A stretch of 41,421 bases of DNA from Chloroflexota bacterium (GCA_018263575.1 JAANWX010000075.1:1-41421), one strand, 5' to 3'; shown: positions 7,064 to 16,099, counted from the first letter of the stretch. The notes: a model not told the origin generated them from the sequence alone. Numbers and translations are program-made.

Positions 7064-8119
7064 TTAGAACTCGCCAAACTCAGGCCCAGTGAAGGTATCA
7101 ACTTGCGTGTTCTGCCATATAGAAAGTTCTAAAGCCATGCGTTCGAAGAAACTATTTTCGGGCAAGGGGCCTTCACCATAAACAACGTCCATCACGCGAG
7201 CAATAATGCGCAGATTTTTGGTTTCCAAGACAAACTCAGTACCAGGATTGGCTACAACTGGTTCTCCCTTTTTCTCCAACTCTGCTAGCATAGCACCATC
7301 ATGGTAGGCATGTTCGCTCATCAGCACCTTGGTAATGGTGGTAATGTCATTCTGGTCGAAAAGCCATACTTCAAAAGCTGTCACCCGCTTTGGCTCTCCC
7401 ACCCCAATTGACTCTGAGATGCCAATTCCGCATTCTCCTAAAAATTCCCCGGCCGCTGACTCAATGCTAAAGGAATCATCGAATAAATTATCGCCCAAAA
7501 CATAGGTGGTGGCGAATTGGTGCATGGGAGGGCCTTCCCCACGTCCAGAAAAATCTGTAGCCTCAATGCTCTCGGTGAAGTCCTGAGCGTCACTGGCAGG
7601 CGTTGCTTCCGAAGGCATACGTCCGCGCCCCCTTATATACCACCACACCAAAACTCCCGCAAACAAAAAAGTAAATAATAAGGCCCACTTCAATAAATTA
7701 CTCGTCCCGACCCCTGGAGTCTCCTCATCAACCACACTGGTAGGCTCAGTTTCTATTCCCTCTGCAGCTGGCGCAGCTCCAACTACCATGTTGAACGTAT
7801 CTACATCGCTAACCTGCAGCCCTGTGGGCAAAGAACTTTCTAACTTTTCTAGAATTTGGGGAGCATCTTCGCCCAGCTTATCCCACCGCGCTTTCGCCAA
7901 GGCTGCATCTCCTTTAGCAGAATAAGAATCAATGGCCATGTGGAGGTATTCGACCTTGAGATCTTCCCGCAAGTGAGAGATATCCGCATCAACCCAATCA
8001 ACTGGATTAATAACCCATCCATAGAAAATCCCCAGGATAATACCGAGGACTAATCCGATAACTCCCATAATAGGAGGATTTTCAAGAATATTTTCAAGTT
8101 GTTCGCGAATCTTTTCCAT
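7064..8119 (-). CDS. Membrane-anchored protein of unknown function, two TM segments
   Basis: 351 residues. The start ATG 8119 is chosen for its GGAG box seven bases upstream and because the MEKIREQLENILENPP opening leads straight into a transmembrane segment (MGVIGLVLGIILGIFYGWV). A ~90-residue helical region, a low-complexity Ala/Glu/Thr linker and a second TM segment (LLKWALLFTFLFAGVLVWW) follow. The last ~140 residues form a compact domain starting FATTYVLGDNLFDDSFSIE, with repeated acidic and aromatic residues. I do not recognise the family. It is the last gene of the minus-strand cluster, about 150 bases below topA, and has its own likely promoter. Confidence 0.75.
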   Translation of the reverse strand: MEKIREQLENILENPPIMGVIGLVLGIILGIFYGWVINPVDWVDADISHLREDLKVEYLHMAIDSYSAKGDAALAKARWDKLGEDAPQILEKLESSLPTGLQVSDVDTFNMVVGAAPAAEGIETEPTSVVDEETPGVGTSNLLKWALLFTFLFAGVLVWWYIRGRGRMPSEATPASDAQDFTESIEATDFSGRGEGPPMHQFATTYVLGDNLFDDSFSIESAAGEFLGECGIGISESIGVGEPKRVTAFEVWLFDQNDITTITKVLMSEHAYHDGAMLAELEKKGEPVVANPGTEFVLETKNLRIIARVMDVVYGEGPLPENSFFERMALELSIWQNTQVDTFTGPEFGEF

Positions 8120-8165
8120 GGTTACACTCCATTTAGATAAATGTGAACATTCATTACGCTTACTA

Positions 8166-8194
8166 ATTGTAGCCGAGAGTGTTAAATCGCGCAA
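8166..8194 (-). promoter_or_regulatory. Promoter for the two-TM protein gene
   Basis: On the minus strand: TTGCGC (8194-8189), a 17-base spacer, TACAAT (8171-8166). Start would be near 8159, giving a ~40-base leader with the GGAG box. A second TATAAT occurs farther upstream without a well-placed -35 box. Confidence 0.55.
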
Positions 8195-8269
8195 CACACT
8201 CACATAATGATTATAACATCTTTCTAAGTATTTAATGCAAGTATCGTGCCAAAAAGCACCCTGAATTTA

Positions 8270-10585
8270 CTATTCTGTTAGGTCATCCAGCAAAAACTTC
8301 TTCTCACAGCTTAAACATTTAGCGTGCTTCTTGTTGGCCGCAACCAGGAGACCTTCACATTCAGGACACGGTTGGGGTAGGGGAAGTTTCCAACTCGAAA
8401 ACTCACACTCCGGATAATTCGCGCATCCGTAAAACACACGTCCCCGCCGCGTGCGGCGTTTAACAATATCGCCACCATCTTCTGGACAAGTAACACCAAT
8501 TTTATCTAACCACGGCTCGGTGTGACGGCACTCGGGGAAATTACTGCACCCAATGAACTTGCCATGCCGCCCCCACCTGACAACCAGGTCATGCCCACAT
8601 TTAGGGCATTTCCTATCAATCATCTCATGGCCGACATTAACCTCAGGCATATTTTCTTTGGCATTCTCAACCTTCTCTGAGAATGGGCCATAGAATTCAC
8701 TCACCACATCTACCCAAGGACGTTCTCCGGAAGCAACCGAATCTAAATCAGCCTCCATGGTCGCCGAAAACTTCACATCAACAATATTTGGGAAATACTC
8801 AACCAACAAATCATTGACCGTTTTGCCAGTCTCAGTAGGGATCAAGCGTCTATTTTCTTTTTCGACATAACCTCGATATTGGAGCGTTCCCATCGTAGGA
8901 GCGTACGTGGAAGGACGGCCAATGGCGTTCTCCTCTAACGTGCTCACCAGAGAGGCTTCAGAATATCGGGGAGGAGGTGTTGTAAAATGCTGCTCAGGGA
9001 GTAATTTCGCCAAATCCTGGGCCTGACCGCCTTCGAGGTCTTTGGGGATACGCTCTTTGTCTTTGGCCGCTTGGCGGACTTTGCCATTGCTGTTCCGGTT
9101 ATAGACTTTCAAAAAGCCCAGGAATTTAATCGAAGAGCCAGAAGCTCGTAAAAGGTAAGCGTGCTCTTTCCCTTTCCCGCTAATCAAGACGCGCAATGTA
9201 TCATAAACGGCCGGGGCCATCTGAGAAGCCACGAATCGTTCCCAAATCAACGTATACAAGCGGTGTTGGTCGCGAGTCAGATGTTTTTTGATAGCTTTAG
9301 GGGTGCGCAGTACCGAGGTAGGACGAACAGCTTCGTGCGCTTCTTGGGCGCGTTTGGCCTTCGTTTCATACTGAGGTGGTTTTTGGGGAAGATATTCCGG
9401 ACCTAATTCTTCATTTTCCTTTACATACGCCCGTGCTTCGTCTTGGGCGCTTTTCGCCACATTGGTGGAATCAGTTCGCATGTAGGTGATTAAACCTGTT
9501 TCCCCGCCATTACCAATATTTATACCTTCATATAATTGCTGGGCAATGGCCATGGTTTTCTTAGCGGAAAAACTTATCTGGCGAGAAGATTCTTGTTGCA
9601 TCGTGCTGGTTGTGAAAGGAGAATAAGGATTTCTGCGGCGTTGCCCTCGCCGCACTTTTGTTACCTCATAGTCCGCTTTCTCCATATCGGCCAGAATCGG
9701 CTTAACTTCCTTTTCGGAGCCAAAAGCTGGTTTTTCACCATCCAAGCGGGATAGCTTTGCTACGTAGGTGGTGGTGTCCTTGGGCGCACCAGAGGGACGG
9801 AATTCGGCCTCTATTGTCCAATATTCGTCAGGCACAAAGGCCTCAATCTCGCGCTCACGCTCAACGATCAAGCGCAGAGCCACCGATTGGACACGCCCCG
9901 CTGAGAGTCGTCCGCGCACCTTTTTCCATAGAATAGGACTAATGCTATAGCCCACTAAACGATCCAAAATACGACGACCTTGTTGGGCATTGACCAGGTC
10001 CATGTTCAGGCCAATGGGGTTTCGGAAAGCCTCTTGGATAGCGGGCCGCGTGATCTCATGAAAAATGACCCGTTTCGTTAATTCTTGTTCCATGTCAGCA
10101 GCTTCCATCAAATGCCAGGCAATGGCTTCCCCTTCCCGATCCAGGTCGGTGGCCAAATAGATTTCTTTGGCTTTCTTGGCCATAGCTTTGATTTCTTTCA
10201 TCACGTCACGTTTTTCGTTAGGGACCCGGTAACGCGGCTCGAAATTATTATCCACATCCACTGAGAGTTTCGATTTCAACAAATCTCGAATATGGCCCAC
10301 AGAAGCTTTAACGCGATATTCTTTCCCCAAATAGCGCCCAATAGTGCGGGCTTTGGCCGGGGACTCGACAATCACTAATTTTCCTTTTCGTTCCTTCGTT
10401 TTCCGCCGGCGGGTATTCTTGGGAGGTTCCATCCCCTCATGAGCCTCGGTACTTCCCATGCGATACATATTCGTCCCGCATACAGCACAAACCCCCTTGG
10501 TACCCGGCGTACCTGTCGCCGTAAATACCGGGGTGGCATCCTTCATTTCTCGTTTTTCTTTACACTTCATACAGTATGCTTGCAC
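8270..10585 (-). CDS. topA: DNA topoisomerase I (type IA) with N-terminal zinc ribbon
   Basis: Type IA topoisomerase, 771 residues, that relaxes negative supercoils. I chose GTG 10585, with GAGGAG six bases upstream, over the TTG at 10612. The protein then opens AYCMKCKEKREMKD and has a second CAVCGT pair, a four-Cys zinc ribbon (DUF5679-like) not present in E. coli TopA. The TOPRIM domain starts at LVIVESPAKARTIGRYLG and includes DLDREGEAIAWHL. The catalytic tyrosine is Tyr368 in GLITYMRTDSTN. Three C-terminal Cys4 zinc fingers follow, at RKCPKCGHDL, VTCPEDGGDI and PCPECEGLL. It lies 32 bases below manC in the minus-strand cluster. Confidence 0.95.
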   Translation of the reverse strand: MQAYCMKCKEKREMKDATPVFTATGTPGTKGVCAVCGTNMYRMGSTEAHEGMEPPKNTRRRKTKERKGKLVIVESPAKARTIGRYLGKEYRVKASVGHIRDLLKSKLSVDVDNNFEPRYRVPNEKRDVMKEIKAMAKKAKEIYLATDLDREGEAIAWHLMEAADMEQELTKRVIFHEITRPAIQEAFRNPIGLNMDLVNAQQGRRILDRLVGYSISPILWKKVRGRLSAGRVQSVALRLIVEREREIEAFVPDEYWTIEAEFRPSGAPKDTTTYVAKLSRLDGEKPAFGSEKEVKPILADMEKADYEVTKVRRGQRRRNPYSPFTTSTMQQESSRQISFSAKKTMAIAQQLYEGINIGNGGETGLITYMRTDSTNVAKSAQDEARAYVKENEELGPEYLPQKPPQYETKAKRAQEAHEAVRPTSVLRTPKAIKKHLTRDQHRLYTLIWERFVASQMAPAVYDTLRVLISGKGKEHAYLLRASGSSIKFLGFLKVYNRNSNGKVRQAAKDKERIPKDLEGGQAQDLAKLLPEQHFTTPPPRYSEASLVSTLEENAIGRPSTYAPTMGTLQYRGYVEKENRRLIPTETGKTVNDLLVEYFPNIVDVKFSATMEADLDSVASGERPWVDVVSEFYGPFSEKVENAKENMPEVNVGHEMIDRKCPKCGHDLVVRWGRHGKFIGCSNFPECRHTEPWLDKIGVTCPEDGGDIVKRRTRRGRVFYGCANYPECEFSSWKLPLPQPCPECEGLLVAANKKHAKCLSCEKKFLLDDLTE

Positions 10586-10643
10586 AAATAACTCCTCTAT
10601 CTTCAAAAGCAACGAAAAATTTTCCTCTCCTCGCTTAAATTAA

Positions 10644-11735
10644 TTATAAATACTCTTCTCGATGATCTTCTTTTAATTGCTTAACAATTTCCCGGATGCG
10701 TTGAGACTGCTCCTTATCACAAATCAACAAAATATCTCCCGCGTCGACAACGATCACATTTTCTAGGCCAATTGTGAAAACCGGGCGGGGATTTTCAGAA
10801 AGATGGAGCAAGGCGCCTTTCGTCCCCAGCGAAAAATGCTCCCCTCCCAAGGCGACGTTCCCCTCCGGGTTATCGGCCAGGACATCAAATAAAGCGTCCC
10901 AGCTTCCCACGTCACGCCAGCCCAATCCTTCCGCCGGGATAACGGCCACTTGTTCGGCACCTTCCATGATCCCAAAATCGATTGTTTCGGGGATTATATT
11001 CGGCCACACGCGTTGGAGAACGGTGGTTTCCTCAGCCGTTCCCCAGGCCCGGGCGATTGTATCCAGTTGGGCGGCCAAGTTGGGCATCTGGCGGGAGAAC
11101 TCCTCCAGGATCCTCTCCACGCGCCAAACAAACATCCCAGAATTCCAGGCGTAATGGCCGCTGTTGAACATTTTTTGGGCCTTGACCTGGGGGGGTTTTT
11201 CCACAAATTGCTGGACTTCATAGACTCGTTTCCCCTGATACGAACCAAGTTCGGCCCCTCGGTGGATGTAGCCATAGCCCGTTGCCGGATGGGTGGGTTC
11301 GATCCCCAAGGTGACCAAGTAGTCATCGTGCGCCACGTGATAGGCGGCGCGAAGGAGGTTTTGGAAACCCGTTACATTGGGGATAAGGTGATCAGCGGTC
11401 AAAATTGCCATCACGGCTTTCGGGTCGCGTTTTCGAAGAGCGATGGCCGCCATCCCCACTACAGAGGCCGTACCGCGCGGCATAGGTTCCAGGAGGAAAT
11501 TTTCTTTCGGCAATTCTGGGCATTGTTCCTGAAGAAGTTGGGCTTGCTCTTCCACGGTGACGACCAGAATCTGCTCCGGAGCGAAGACGCCGTTCAAACG
11601 ATCCACCGCCAATTGGAACATGGAGCGCTCCCCCACCAACTGCAAAGCTTGTTTAGGGCGTCCCTTGCGTGATAGGGGCCAAAGTCGCGTCCCGCCGCCT
11701 CCGGCCATGATCACAGCGTAATAATCTTCAATCAT
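10644..11735 (-). CDS. manC: Mannose-1-phosphate guanylyltransferase-like sugar nucleotidyltransferase
   Basis: 363 residues. Transfers GMP from GTP to mannose-1-phosphate to make GDP-mannose for glycan synthesis. The activating signature reads VIMAGGGGTRLWPLSRKGRPKQ, and ILTADHLIP, QFVEKPPQ and WNSGMFVW are typical of the family. It has the short catalytic form without the isomerase domain. ATG 11735 is chosen: GGAG lies just upstream and this gives the usual start. The gene then overlaps the end of dprA by eight bases, so the two are translationally coupled. Other NTP-sugar pyrophosphorylases are possible, but FVEKP and overall length favour the mannose enzyme. Confidence 0.85.
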   Translation of the reverse strand: MIEDYYAVIMAGGGGTRLWPLSRKGRPKQALQLVGERSMFQLAVDRLNGVFAPEQILVVTVEEQAQLLQEQCPELPKENFLLEPMPRGTASVVGMAAIALRKRDPKAVMAILTADHLIPNVTGFQNLLRAAYHVAHDDYLVTLGIEPTHPATGYGYIHRGAELGSYQGKRVYEVQQFVEKPPQVKAQKMFNSGHYAWNSGMFVWRVERILEEFSRQMPNLAAQLDTIARAWGTAEETTVLQRVWPNIIPETIDFGIMEGAEQVAVIPAEGLGWRDVGSWDALFDVLADNPEGNVALGGEHFSLGTKGALLHLSENPRPVFTIGLENVIVVDAGDILLICDKEQSQRIREIVKQLKEDHREEYL

Positions 11736-12861
11736 CGTTGCTCCTTTCATCATCCAGGCCATAATTTGCCTGAACTTCTTGAACGGCCATATACTTCATG
11801 CCCGTCACCTTGCGCACCATTCCTTTTAATTCCATCAACGCCAACGTAGAACTCACTTCTTCCACTGGCAAATTGACTTGCGAACTAATATCATCAACGT
11901 GCATTGACTCCAGGCCCAAGGCTTGGAAGAGTTTGGCTTCTGTAGGGTTAGAAGGTAAAACTTTCCGGGCCGCTTTCTGTTCTGCAATTTGGGTCATGTC
12001 TAATAATTCCAAAACATCTTGGGCGTCCAATAAAGGATGGGCACCTTTTTTGATCAACTGATTGCAGCCTTTGCTTTTGGGTGCAAAGATGTTTCCGGGC
12101 GTGGCAAAAACTTCCCGTCCCTGTTCAACGGCATAGTTGGCCGTTATTAAGGCTCCGCTGCGCTGGCCGGCCTCGATAACAAGTACTGCCTTGGACAATC
12201 CGGAAATGATGCGATTGCGAGGCGGAAAATTCGAACCGTCCGGCGGCGTTCCCAAGGGGTAATTGCTGATCAGAGCACCCTGCTCAATGATGTCCTGGGC
12301 CAAGGCGCGATGTTCAGGGGGATAGGTAATGTCAACGCCGCTTCCTAAGACGGCCAACGTCCGGCCTCCCGCTTCTAGGGCTGCCCGGTGGGCTACCCCA
12401 TCGATGCCGCGCGCCAAACCGCTGACGATGGTAACCCCGTTCCTAGCCAGGCTTCCCGCCACTCTTTCCGTCACTTGCTGCCCATAAGAAGTAAAATGTC
12501 GTGTACCAACAATGGCTACGGCCCACTCATCTTCTAGTTGGAATTCTCCTCGCAGGTATAAAAGAGGCGGGGAGCGGTGAATTTCTCTCAACCGGTCGGG
12601 ATAGGCCTCATCTTCCCAGGTGAGAAGGTTAATGTCTTGGGCTTGAATTCTTTGCCAAAGTTTCTCCAAGGACACATTTTGGCGGACTTTCAACAAGCGA
12701 TTTGCCAGCTTAAGGCTTAGGCCCGCTTCTTGTAATTGCTCAGCAGAGGCTAACCAGGCTGTCTTCGCATCTCCAAAAACAGTCAAAAGGGATTTCAAGC
12801 GAACGGGGCCAATTCCCTTGACGAGATTAAAACCTAGCCAATAGCGTTTTATGTCGTTCAT
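11728..12861 (-). CDS. dprA: DNA processing protein DprA
   Basis: 377 residues. DprA (Smf) protects incoming single-stranded DNA during transformation and loads RecA. An N-terminal helix-hairpin-helix-like region (FNLVKGIGPVRLKSLL) precedes the Rossmann core, where VAIVGTRHFTSYGQ and IVSGLARGIDGVAH are the characteristic nucleotide/ssDNA-binding motifs. NRIISGLS and GREVFATPGNIF follow. A C-terminal winged-helix domain begins near residue 300. Start ATG 12861 is preceded by AGGA. It sits between rimM and manC in the minus-strand cluster and overlaps manC by eight bases. Confidence 0.93.
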   Translation of the reverse strand: MNDIKRYWLGFNLVKGIGPVRLKSLLTVFGDAKTAWLASAEQLQEAGLSLKLANRLLKVRQNVSLEKLWQRIQAQDINLLTWEDEAYPDRLREIHRSPPLLYLRGEFQLEDEWAVAIVGTRHFTSYGQQVTERVAGSLARNGVTIVSGLARGIDGVAHRAALEAGGRTLAVLGSGVDITYPPEHRALAQDIIEQGALISNYPLGTPPDGSNFPPRNRIISGLSKAVLVIEAGQRSGALITANYAVEQGREVFATPGNIFAPKSKGCNQLIKKGAHPLLDAQDVLELLDMTQIAEQKAARKVLPSNPTEAKLFQALGLESMHVDDISSQVNLPVEEVSSTLALMELKGMVRKVTGMKYMAVQEVQANYGLDDERSNDD

Positions 12862-12958
12862 GGGTGGGTCCTGTTGAAACGTGTTATCTCATTAAGCGGG
12901 CAAGAGAATACCATAGCCCTTTCTAAGATGTCAAGCGTGATGACTTGGCTGGGATTAA

Positions 12959-13522
12959 TTAACGAAGCCCAGGCAAGATATGAACCCTTATTTCCCCTTT
13001 CTCTAAATCTACCCCCAGAATAACCTCCTCGATCACCGGGAGCAGGATTTCTTCCCCATCTACATTGTGGATGAGTAAAACATCGTTGGCACCGGTTTCT
13101 AGGATTTCGGTTAGGGATCCCAGTTCTTCTCCCGTATCACTGACCACTTTCAAACCCATCAACTCGTGAAAATGGAATTCTCCTTCAGGCAAGGGGGGAA
13201 GGTCTTCAACGGGCAGAAAGAGCATCTGGTTACGGTGTAAGCCTACTTCATCTCTATCGAAGTATTCTTCGAAGGCAATCAACATATCGTCGCCATGCCA
13301 GCGGGTGCTTCGGATACTCAGTGGGCGGTGATTATCCCCGACAAAAACTTCCTGCCCAACACGTAGGGATTGGGGGAAATCTGTCATGACGGTCATCTTC
13401 ATCTCCCCTCGAACGCCATGCGGGCGGCGCAACTTGCCAACCACGACAAAAACAGGCTCACCGTTAATTGGCGAGCCTGTTGTTTTTGCATCTTGCGAAT
13501 GGGAATCGTTCAGGGAGGTCAT
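12959..13522 (-). CDS. rimM: Ribosome maturation factor RimM
   Basis: 187 residues. RimM binds S19 and assists processing of the 16S 3' domain during small-subunit assembly. The N-terminal domain opens at VVGKLRRPHGVRGEMKMTVM, close to the family GKIVKPHGIRGE motif. The C-terminal PRC-barrel domain includes LMGLKVVSDTGEELGSLTEI and EILLPVIEEVILGVDLEKG. The start ATG 13522 overlaps the TGA stop of khpA as ATGA, the classic translational coupling of the rpsP-khpA-rimM order. There are about 20 extra N-terminal residues before the conserved domain. Confidence 0.93.
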   Translation of the reverse strand: MTSLNDSHSQDAKTTGSPINGEPVFVVVGKLRRPHGVRGEMKMTVMTDFPQSLRVGQEVFVGDNHRPLSIRSTRWHGDDMLIAFEEYFDRDEVGLHRNQMLFLPVEDLPPLPEGEFHFHELMGLKVVSDTGEELGSLTEILETGANDVLLIHNVDGEEILLPVIEEVILGVDLEKGEIRVHILPGLR

Positions 13523-13755
13523 TTAGGTTCTAAAATATCAAGCGTGACCTGCCGGCCTTCTTGAGCAGCGGCTACATGTAATAAGGAACGCATGGCATTT
13601 GCGATGCGGCCATTTCTACCAATAACATGCCCCATATCTTCCTGAGCAACCTGAAGTTCTAAACAAATTTTCTCTCCCCGCCGTTGAGGAGTAACCTCAA
13701 CTTGCATAGGATCATTTACCAAAGAACAGGCGATAAATTCAATAAGGTCTTTCAA
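13519..13755 (-). CDS. khpA: KH-domain RNA-binding protein KhpA
   Basis: 78-residue single KH domain protein. KhpA binds RNA, usually with KhpB, and affects cell size and post-transcriptional control in other bacteria. The KH loop is visible as MGHVIGRNGRIANAMRSLL (the GxxG is GRNG). The start codon is TTG at 13755: GGAGG lies six bases upstream and no ATG or GTG is better placed. It overlaps rimM by four bases and lies 57 bases below rpsP. Confidence 0.92.
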   Translation of the reverse strand: MKDLIEFIACSLVNDPMQVEVTPQRRGEKICLELQVAQEDMGHVIGRNGRIANAMRSLLHVAAAQEGRQVTLDILEPK

Positions 13756-13812
13756 AATGCACCTCCACGATCACCAACTTGAGAGATAAGAAAAAACGCC
13801 CTTCGAGAGGGG

Positions 13813-14535
13813 TTATTCTTCTTTAGTTTCTTCTTCGGCTTCTTCAGCTTCTTCTTCGGCCTCTTCCTCGGCCTCTTCCTCAGCTTCTTCTTCGGCCTCT
13901 TCCTCGGCCTCTTCCTCGGCTTCTTCTTCGGCCTCTTCTTCGGCCTCTTCTTCGGCTTCTTCTTCGGCTTCTTCTTCGGCCTCTTCTTCGGCTTCTTCTT
14001 CGGCTTCTTCTTCTGCCTCTTCTTCGGGCGCTTCCTCAGCTTCTTCTACCTCGTCTTCAGCCTCTTCTTCAACCTCTTCTACGACTTCTTCTTCGGCCTC
14101 TTCCTCAGTCTCCTTTTCGGGCGCTTCCTCAACTTCTTCCTCTTTTTCAGGAGCTTCCTCAGCTTTGGGCGCTGCTACTTTTTTCGGCTCACCATCCCGC
14201 CGAGTGCGAGGATCTATATTGCGCTCTTCCTGGGCCTGTTTTGACTCAGCCAAAAGGGTTTCCAGGTCTTCACCATCTTGATAGCGCTCATAGCGCTCCA
14301 TAAAGCCAATCAAGTTCAAGACTTGTAGAACAGACTCCGAAGGTTGGGCGCCTACACTCAGCCAATGGTAAATGCGATCCTCGTGTACACGAATAGTGGC
14401 TGGTTCTGTACGAGGGTTATAATCTCCCAAAATTTCCAGAAAGCGTCCATCTCGAGGTTTTTCTTTATCAGCAGCCACAATACGATAAGAGGCTTGTTTT
14501 TTTCCGCCAGTGCGACGTAGTCGAATTCGAACCAT
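13813..14535 (-). CDS. rpsP: Ribosomal protein S16 with a long acidic C-terminal tail
   Basis: The first ~85 residues are an ordinary S16 (MVRIRLRRTGGKKQASYRIV, then DGRFLEILGDYNPRTEP), which binds 16S rRNA and helps assemble the 30S subunit. The protein then continues to 240 residues. The extra part starts with a Lys/Ala/Glu linker and becomes a long run built from the four-residue unit AEEE, nearly free of positive charge. At the DNA level this is a 12-bp-like array at 13825-14030. Start ATG 14535 has AAGGAG upstream. S16 is usually 80-150 residues. The tail is real in this assembly, with the frame maintained to a stop just before the khpA gene. Confidence 0.93.
   Translation of the reverse strand: MVRIRLRRTGGKKQASYRIVAADKEKPRDGRFLEILGDYNPRTEPATIRVHEDRIYHWLSVGAQPSESVLQVLNLIGFMERYERYQDGEDLETLLAESKQAQEERNIDPRTRRDGEPKKVAAPKAEEAPEKEEEVEEAPEKETEEEAEEEVVEEVEEEAEDEVEEAEEAPEEEAEEEAEEEAEEEAEEEAEEEAEEEAEEEAEEEAEEEAEEEAEEEAEEEAEEEAEEEAEEAEEETKEE
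13825..14030 (-). repeat. GCC-GAG-GAA-GAA codon repeat encoding the S16 acidic tail
   Basis: On the minus strand the sequence is a long run of 12-base units coding Ala-Glu-Glu-Glu, with synonymous changes (GCC/GCT/GCA, GAG/GAA). Variation between units is mainly at third positions. This suggests expansion by slippage followed by selection on the peptide. Confidence 0.85.
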
Positions 14536-14609
14536 TATAAAACTCCTTCACATAGTTTTCAATAATATATGCTGAAAATCTTTTCAACATACTTGATTAT
14601 AACAAATAT

Positions 14610-15932
14610 TTATCCAAACATGCGAGACATATCCTTCATCCCCGATTTTCCTAGCTTTTTGAACATACGTTTCGTATCACGATACTGCTTTACTAATTGA
14701 TTGACATCATAGACGCGGGTTCCAGACCCATTGGCGATTCTTTTTCTACGGCTGGCATTCAAAATCCTCGGATTTTGCCTTTCTTCAACCGTCATGGAAT
14801 TAATGATAGCTTCTGTGACCACAAGCTGTTTCTCCGCGTCTTGGGGGGAAACATTTTGGGCCATTTTTCCCATCTGACCGGGAAGCATATTCAGTATTTT
14901 ACCAATGGAACCCATTTTGCGAACTTGGGCTATTTGTTGCGCAAAATCTTCTAAGGTAAATTGGCCCGACATCATGCGTTCCGCTTGCTGGAGAGCGACA
15001 TCCTCATCCAGCGCTTCTTCCGCTTGCTCAATGAGGCCAATCACGTCACCCATGCCCAGAATACGCGAGGCCAGCCGGTCGGGGTCATAGGTTTCCAGGT
15101 CTTTGAGAGTCTCACCAGTCCCCAAGAACTTGATGGGGACATTGGTCACGGAACGAACCGAAATAGACCCACCCCCACGGGCGTCACCGTCCATCTTACT
15201 CATCACCAGGCCCGTTATGGGAACGGCATCCTTGAAGCCTTGGGCCACATTGAGGGCCTCTTGGCCAATCATGGCATCAACAACTAAAAGGATTTCCGCC
15301 AATTCCACTTTTTGGGTGATAGCTTGTAATTCTACCATTAAACTCTCATCCAACTGAGAGCGCCCAGCGGTATCCAAAATAGCTACGCTAAAGCTGCCCC
15401 GCTTTGCCTTCTCGAAAGCGTGTTGGGCAAGAATTGGGGGCGACACATCGGATTCTGAAAAAACGGGAATCGAAAGTTGCTTGCCCAAAGTTTCTAATTG
15501 CTTAACAGCCGCAGGGCGATAAGGATCAGCGGCTACTAAGAGGACACGCTCACCCTCTTTCCGCAATTTACGGGCCAACTTACCTGCCGAAGTGGTCTTT
15601 CCGGAACCTTGTAATCCGACGAGCATAATAAGCTTGGGTTTGGCGCCCCGCAAATCCAACGGAGCGGGGTCTCCCAAGGTAGCGATCAACTCCTCGTGAA
15701 CAATTTTAACAACCTGTTGCCCAGGGTTGAGCGCCTTGGATACTTCATGCCCTACAGAGCGTTCCTTGACGCGCGCTATGAAATCCCGCGCAACGTTATA
15801 GTGGACATCAGCCTCCAATAACGCCAAACGGATTTCCCGCATAGCAGAATCCACATCACGTTCGGAAAGCTTGCCACGCCGCCGAAGGTTATGGAAAATC
15901 TCATCAAGGCGTCCAGTTAAGTTTTCAAACAT
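14610..15932 (-). CDS. ffh: Signal recognition particle protein Ffh
   Basis: 440-residue SRP54 GTPase, which with 4.5S/6S-type SRP RNA delivers nascent membrane proteins to FtsY. The order is N domain, G domain (P-loop VGLQGSGKTTSAGKLA near residue 106, DTAGR, and SKMDGDARGG as the G4-region equivalent of TKLDGDARGG), then a Met-rich M domain ending in a GMKDMSRMFG tail. The Arg-rich RNA-binding motif is RKRIANGSGT. The start ATG 15932 is preceded by AAGGAAGG. A consensus promoter ~70 bases upstream makes this the lead gene of the rpsP-khpA-rimM cluster. Confidence 0.96.
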   Translation of the reverse strand: MFENLTGRLDEIFHNLRRRGKLSERDVDSAMREIRLALLEADVHYNVARDFIARVKERSVGHEVSKALNPGQQVVKIVHEELIATLGDPAPLDLRGAKPKLIMLVGLQGSGKTTSAGKLARKLRKEGERVLLVAADPYRPAAVKQLETLGKQLSIPVFSESDVSPPILAQHAFEKAKRGSFSVAILDTAGRSQLDESLMVELQAITQKVELAEILLVVDAMIGQEALNVAQGFKDAVPITGLVMSKMDGDARGGGSISVRSVTNVPIKFLGTGETLKDLETYDPDRLASRILGMGDVIGLIEQAEEALDEDVALQQAERMMSGQFTLEDFAQQIAQVRKMGSIGKILNMLPGQMGKMAQNVSPQDAEKQLVVTEAIINSMTVEERQNPRILNASRRKRIANGSGTRVYDVNQLVKQYRDTKRMFKKLGKSGMKDMSRMFG

Positions 15933-16005
15933 AGCGCATAAACCTTCCTTAACAAAGAAACAGCGGATGGCAAAATAGCCTCAAGCAAGCCACCCGCAGC
16001 CTTGC

Positions 16006-16034
16006 ATTGTAGCCTGGGAGAGAGGTTTGGTCAA
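16006..16034 (-). promoter_or_regulatory. Consensus promoter for the ffh operon
   Basis: On the minus strand: TTGACC (16034-16029), exactly 17 bases, TACAAT (16011-16006). Predicted start near 15999, ~67 bases above the ffh ATG. It is divergent from the tRNA promoter at 16060. Confidence 0.8.
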
Positions 16035-16059
16035 GGGAAAATTCAATCCAATAGAGGCA

Positions 16060-16088
16060 TTGCCGCGCTATTATACCTATGGTAAAAT
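16060..16088 (+). promoter_or_regulatory. Promoter for the tRNA cluster
   Basis: TTGCCG (16060-16065), a 17-base spacer, TAAAAT (16083-16088). It ends 11 bases before the first tRNA, the usual close spacing for tRNA operons. Confidence 0.7.
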
Positions 16089-16099
16089 CTCTCCGCCCA

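Noticed and set aside
10950-11672. 240-residue plus-strand frame opposite manC
   Set aside because: Antisense shadow of a clear sugar nucleotidyltransferase gene.
13789-13812. Terminator between rpsP and khpA
   Set aside because: CCCT-CTCGA-AGGG before a T-run on the minus strand has only a four-base stem; too weak to call.
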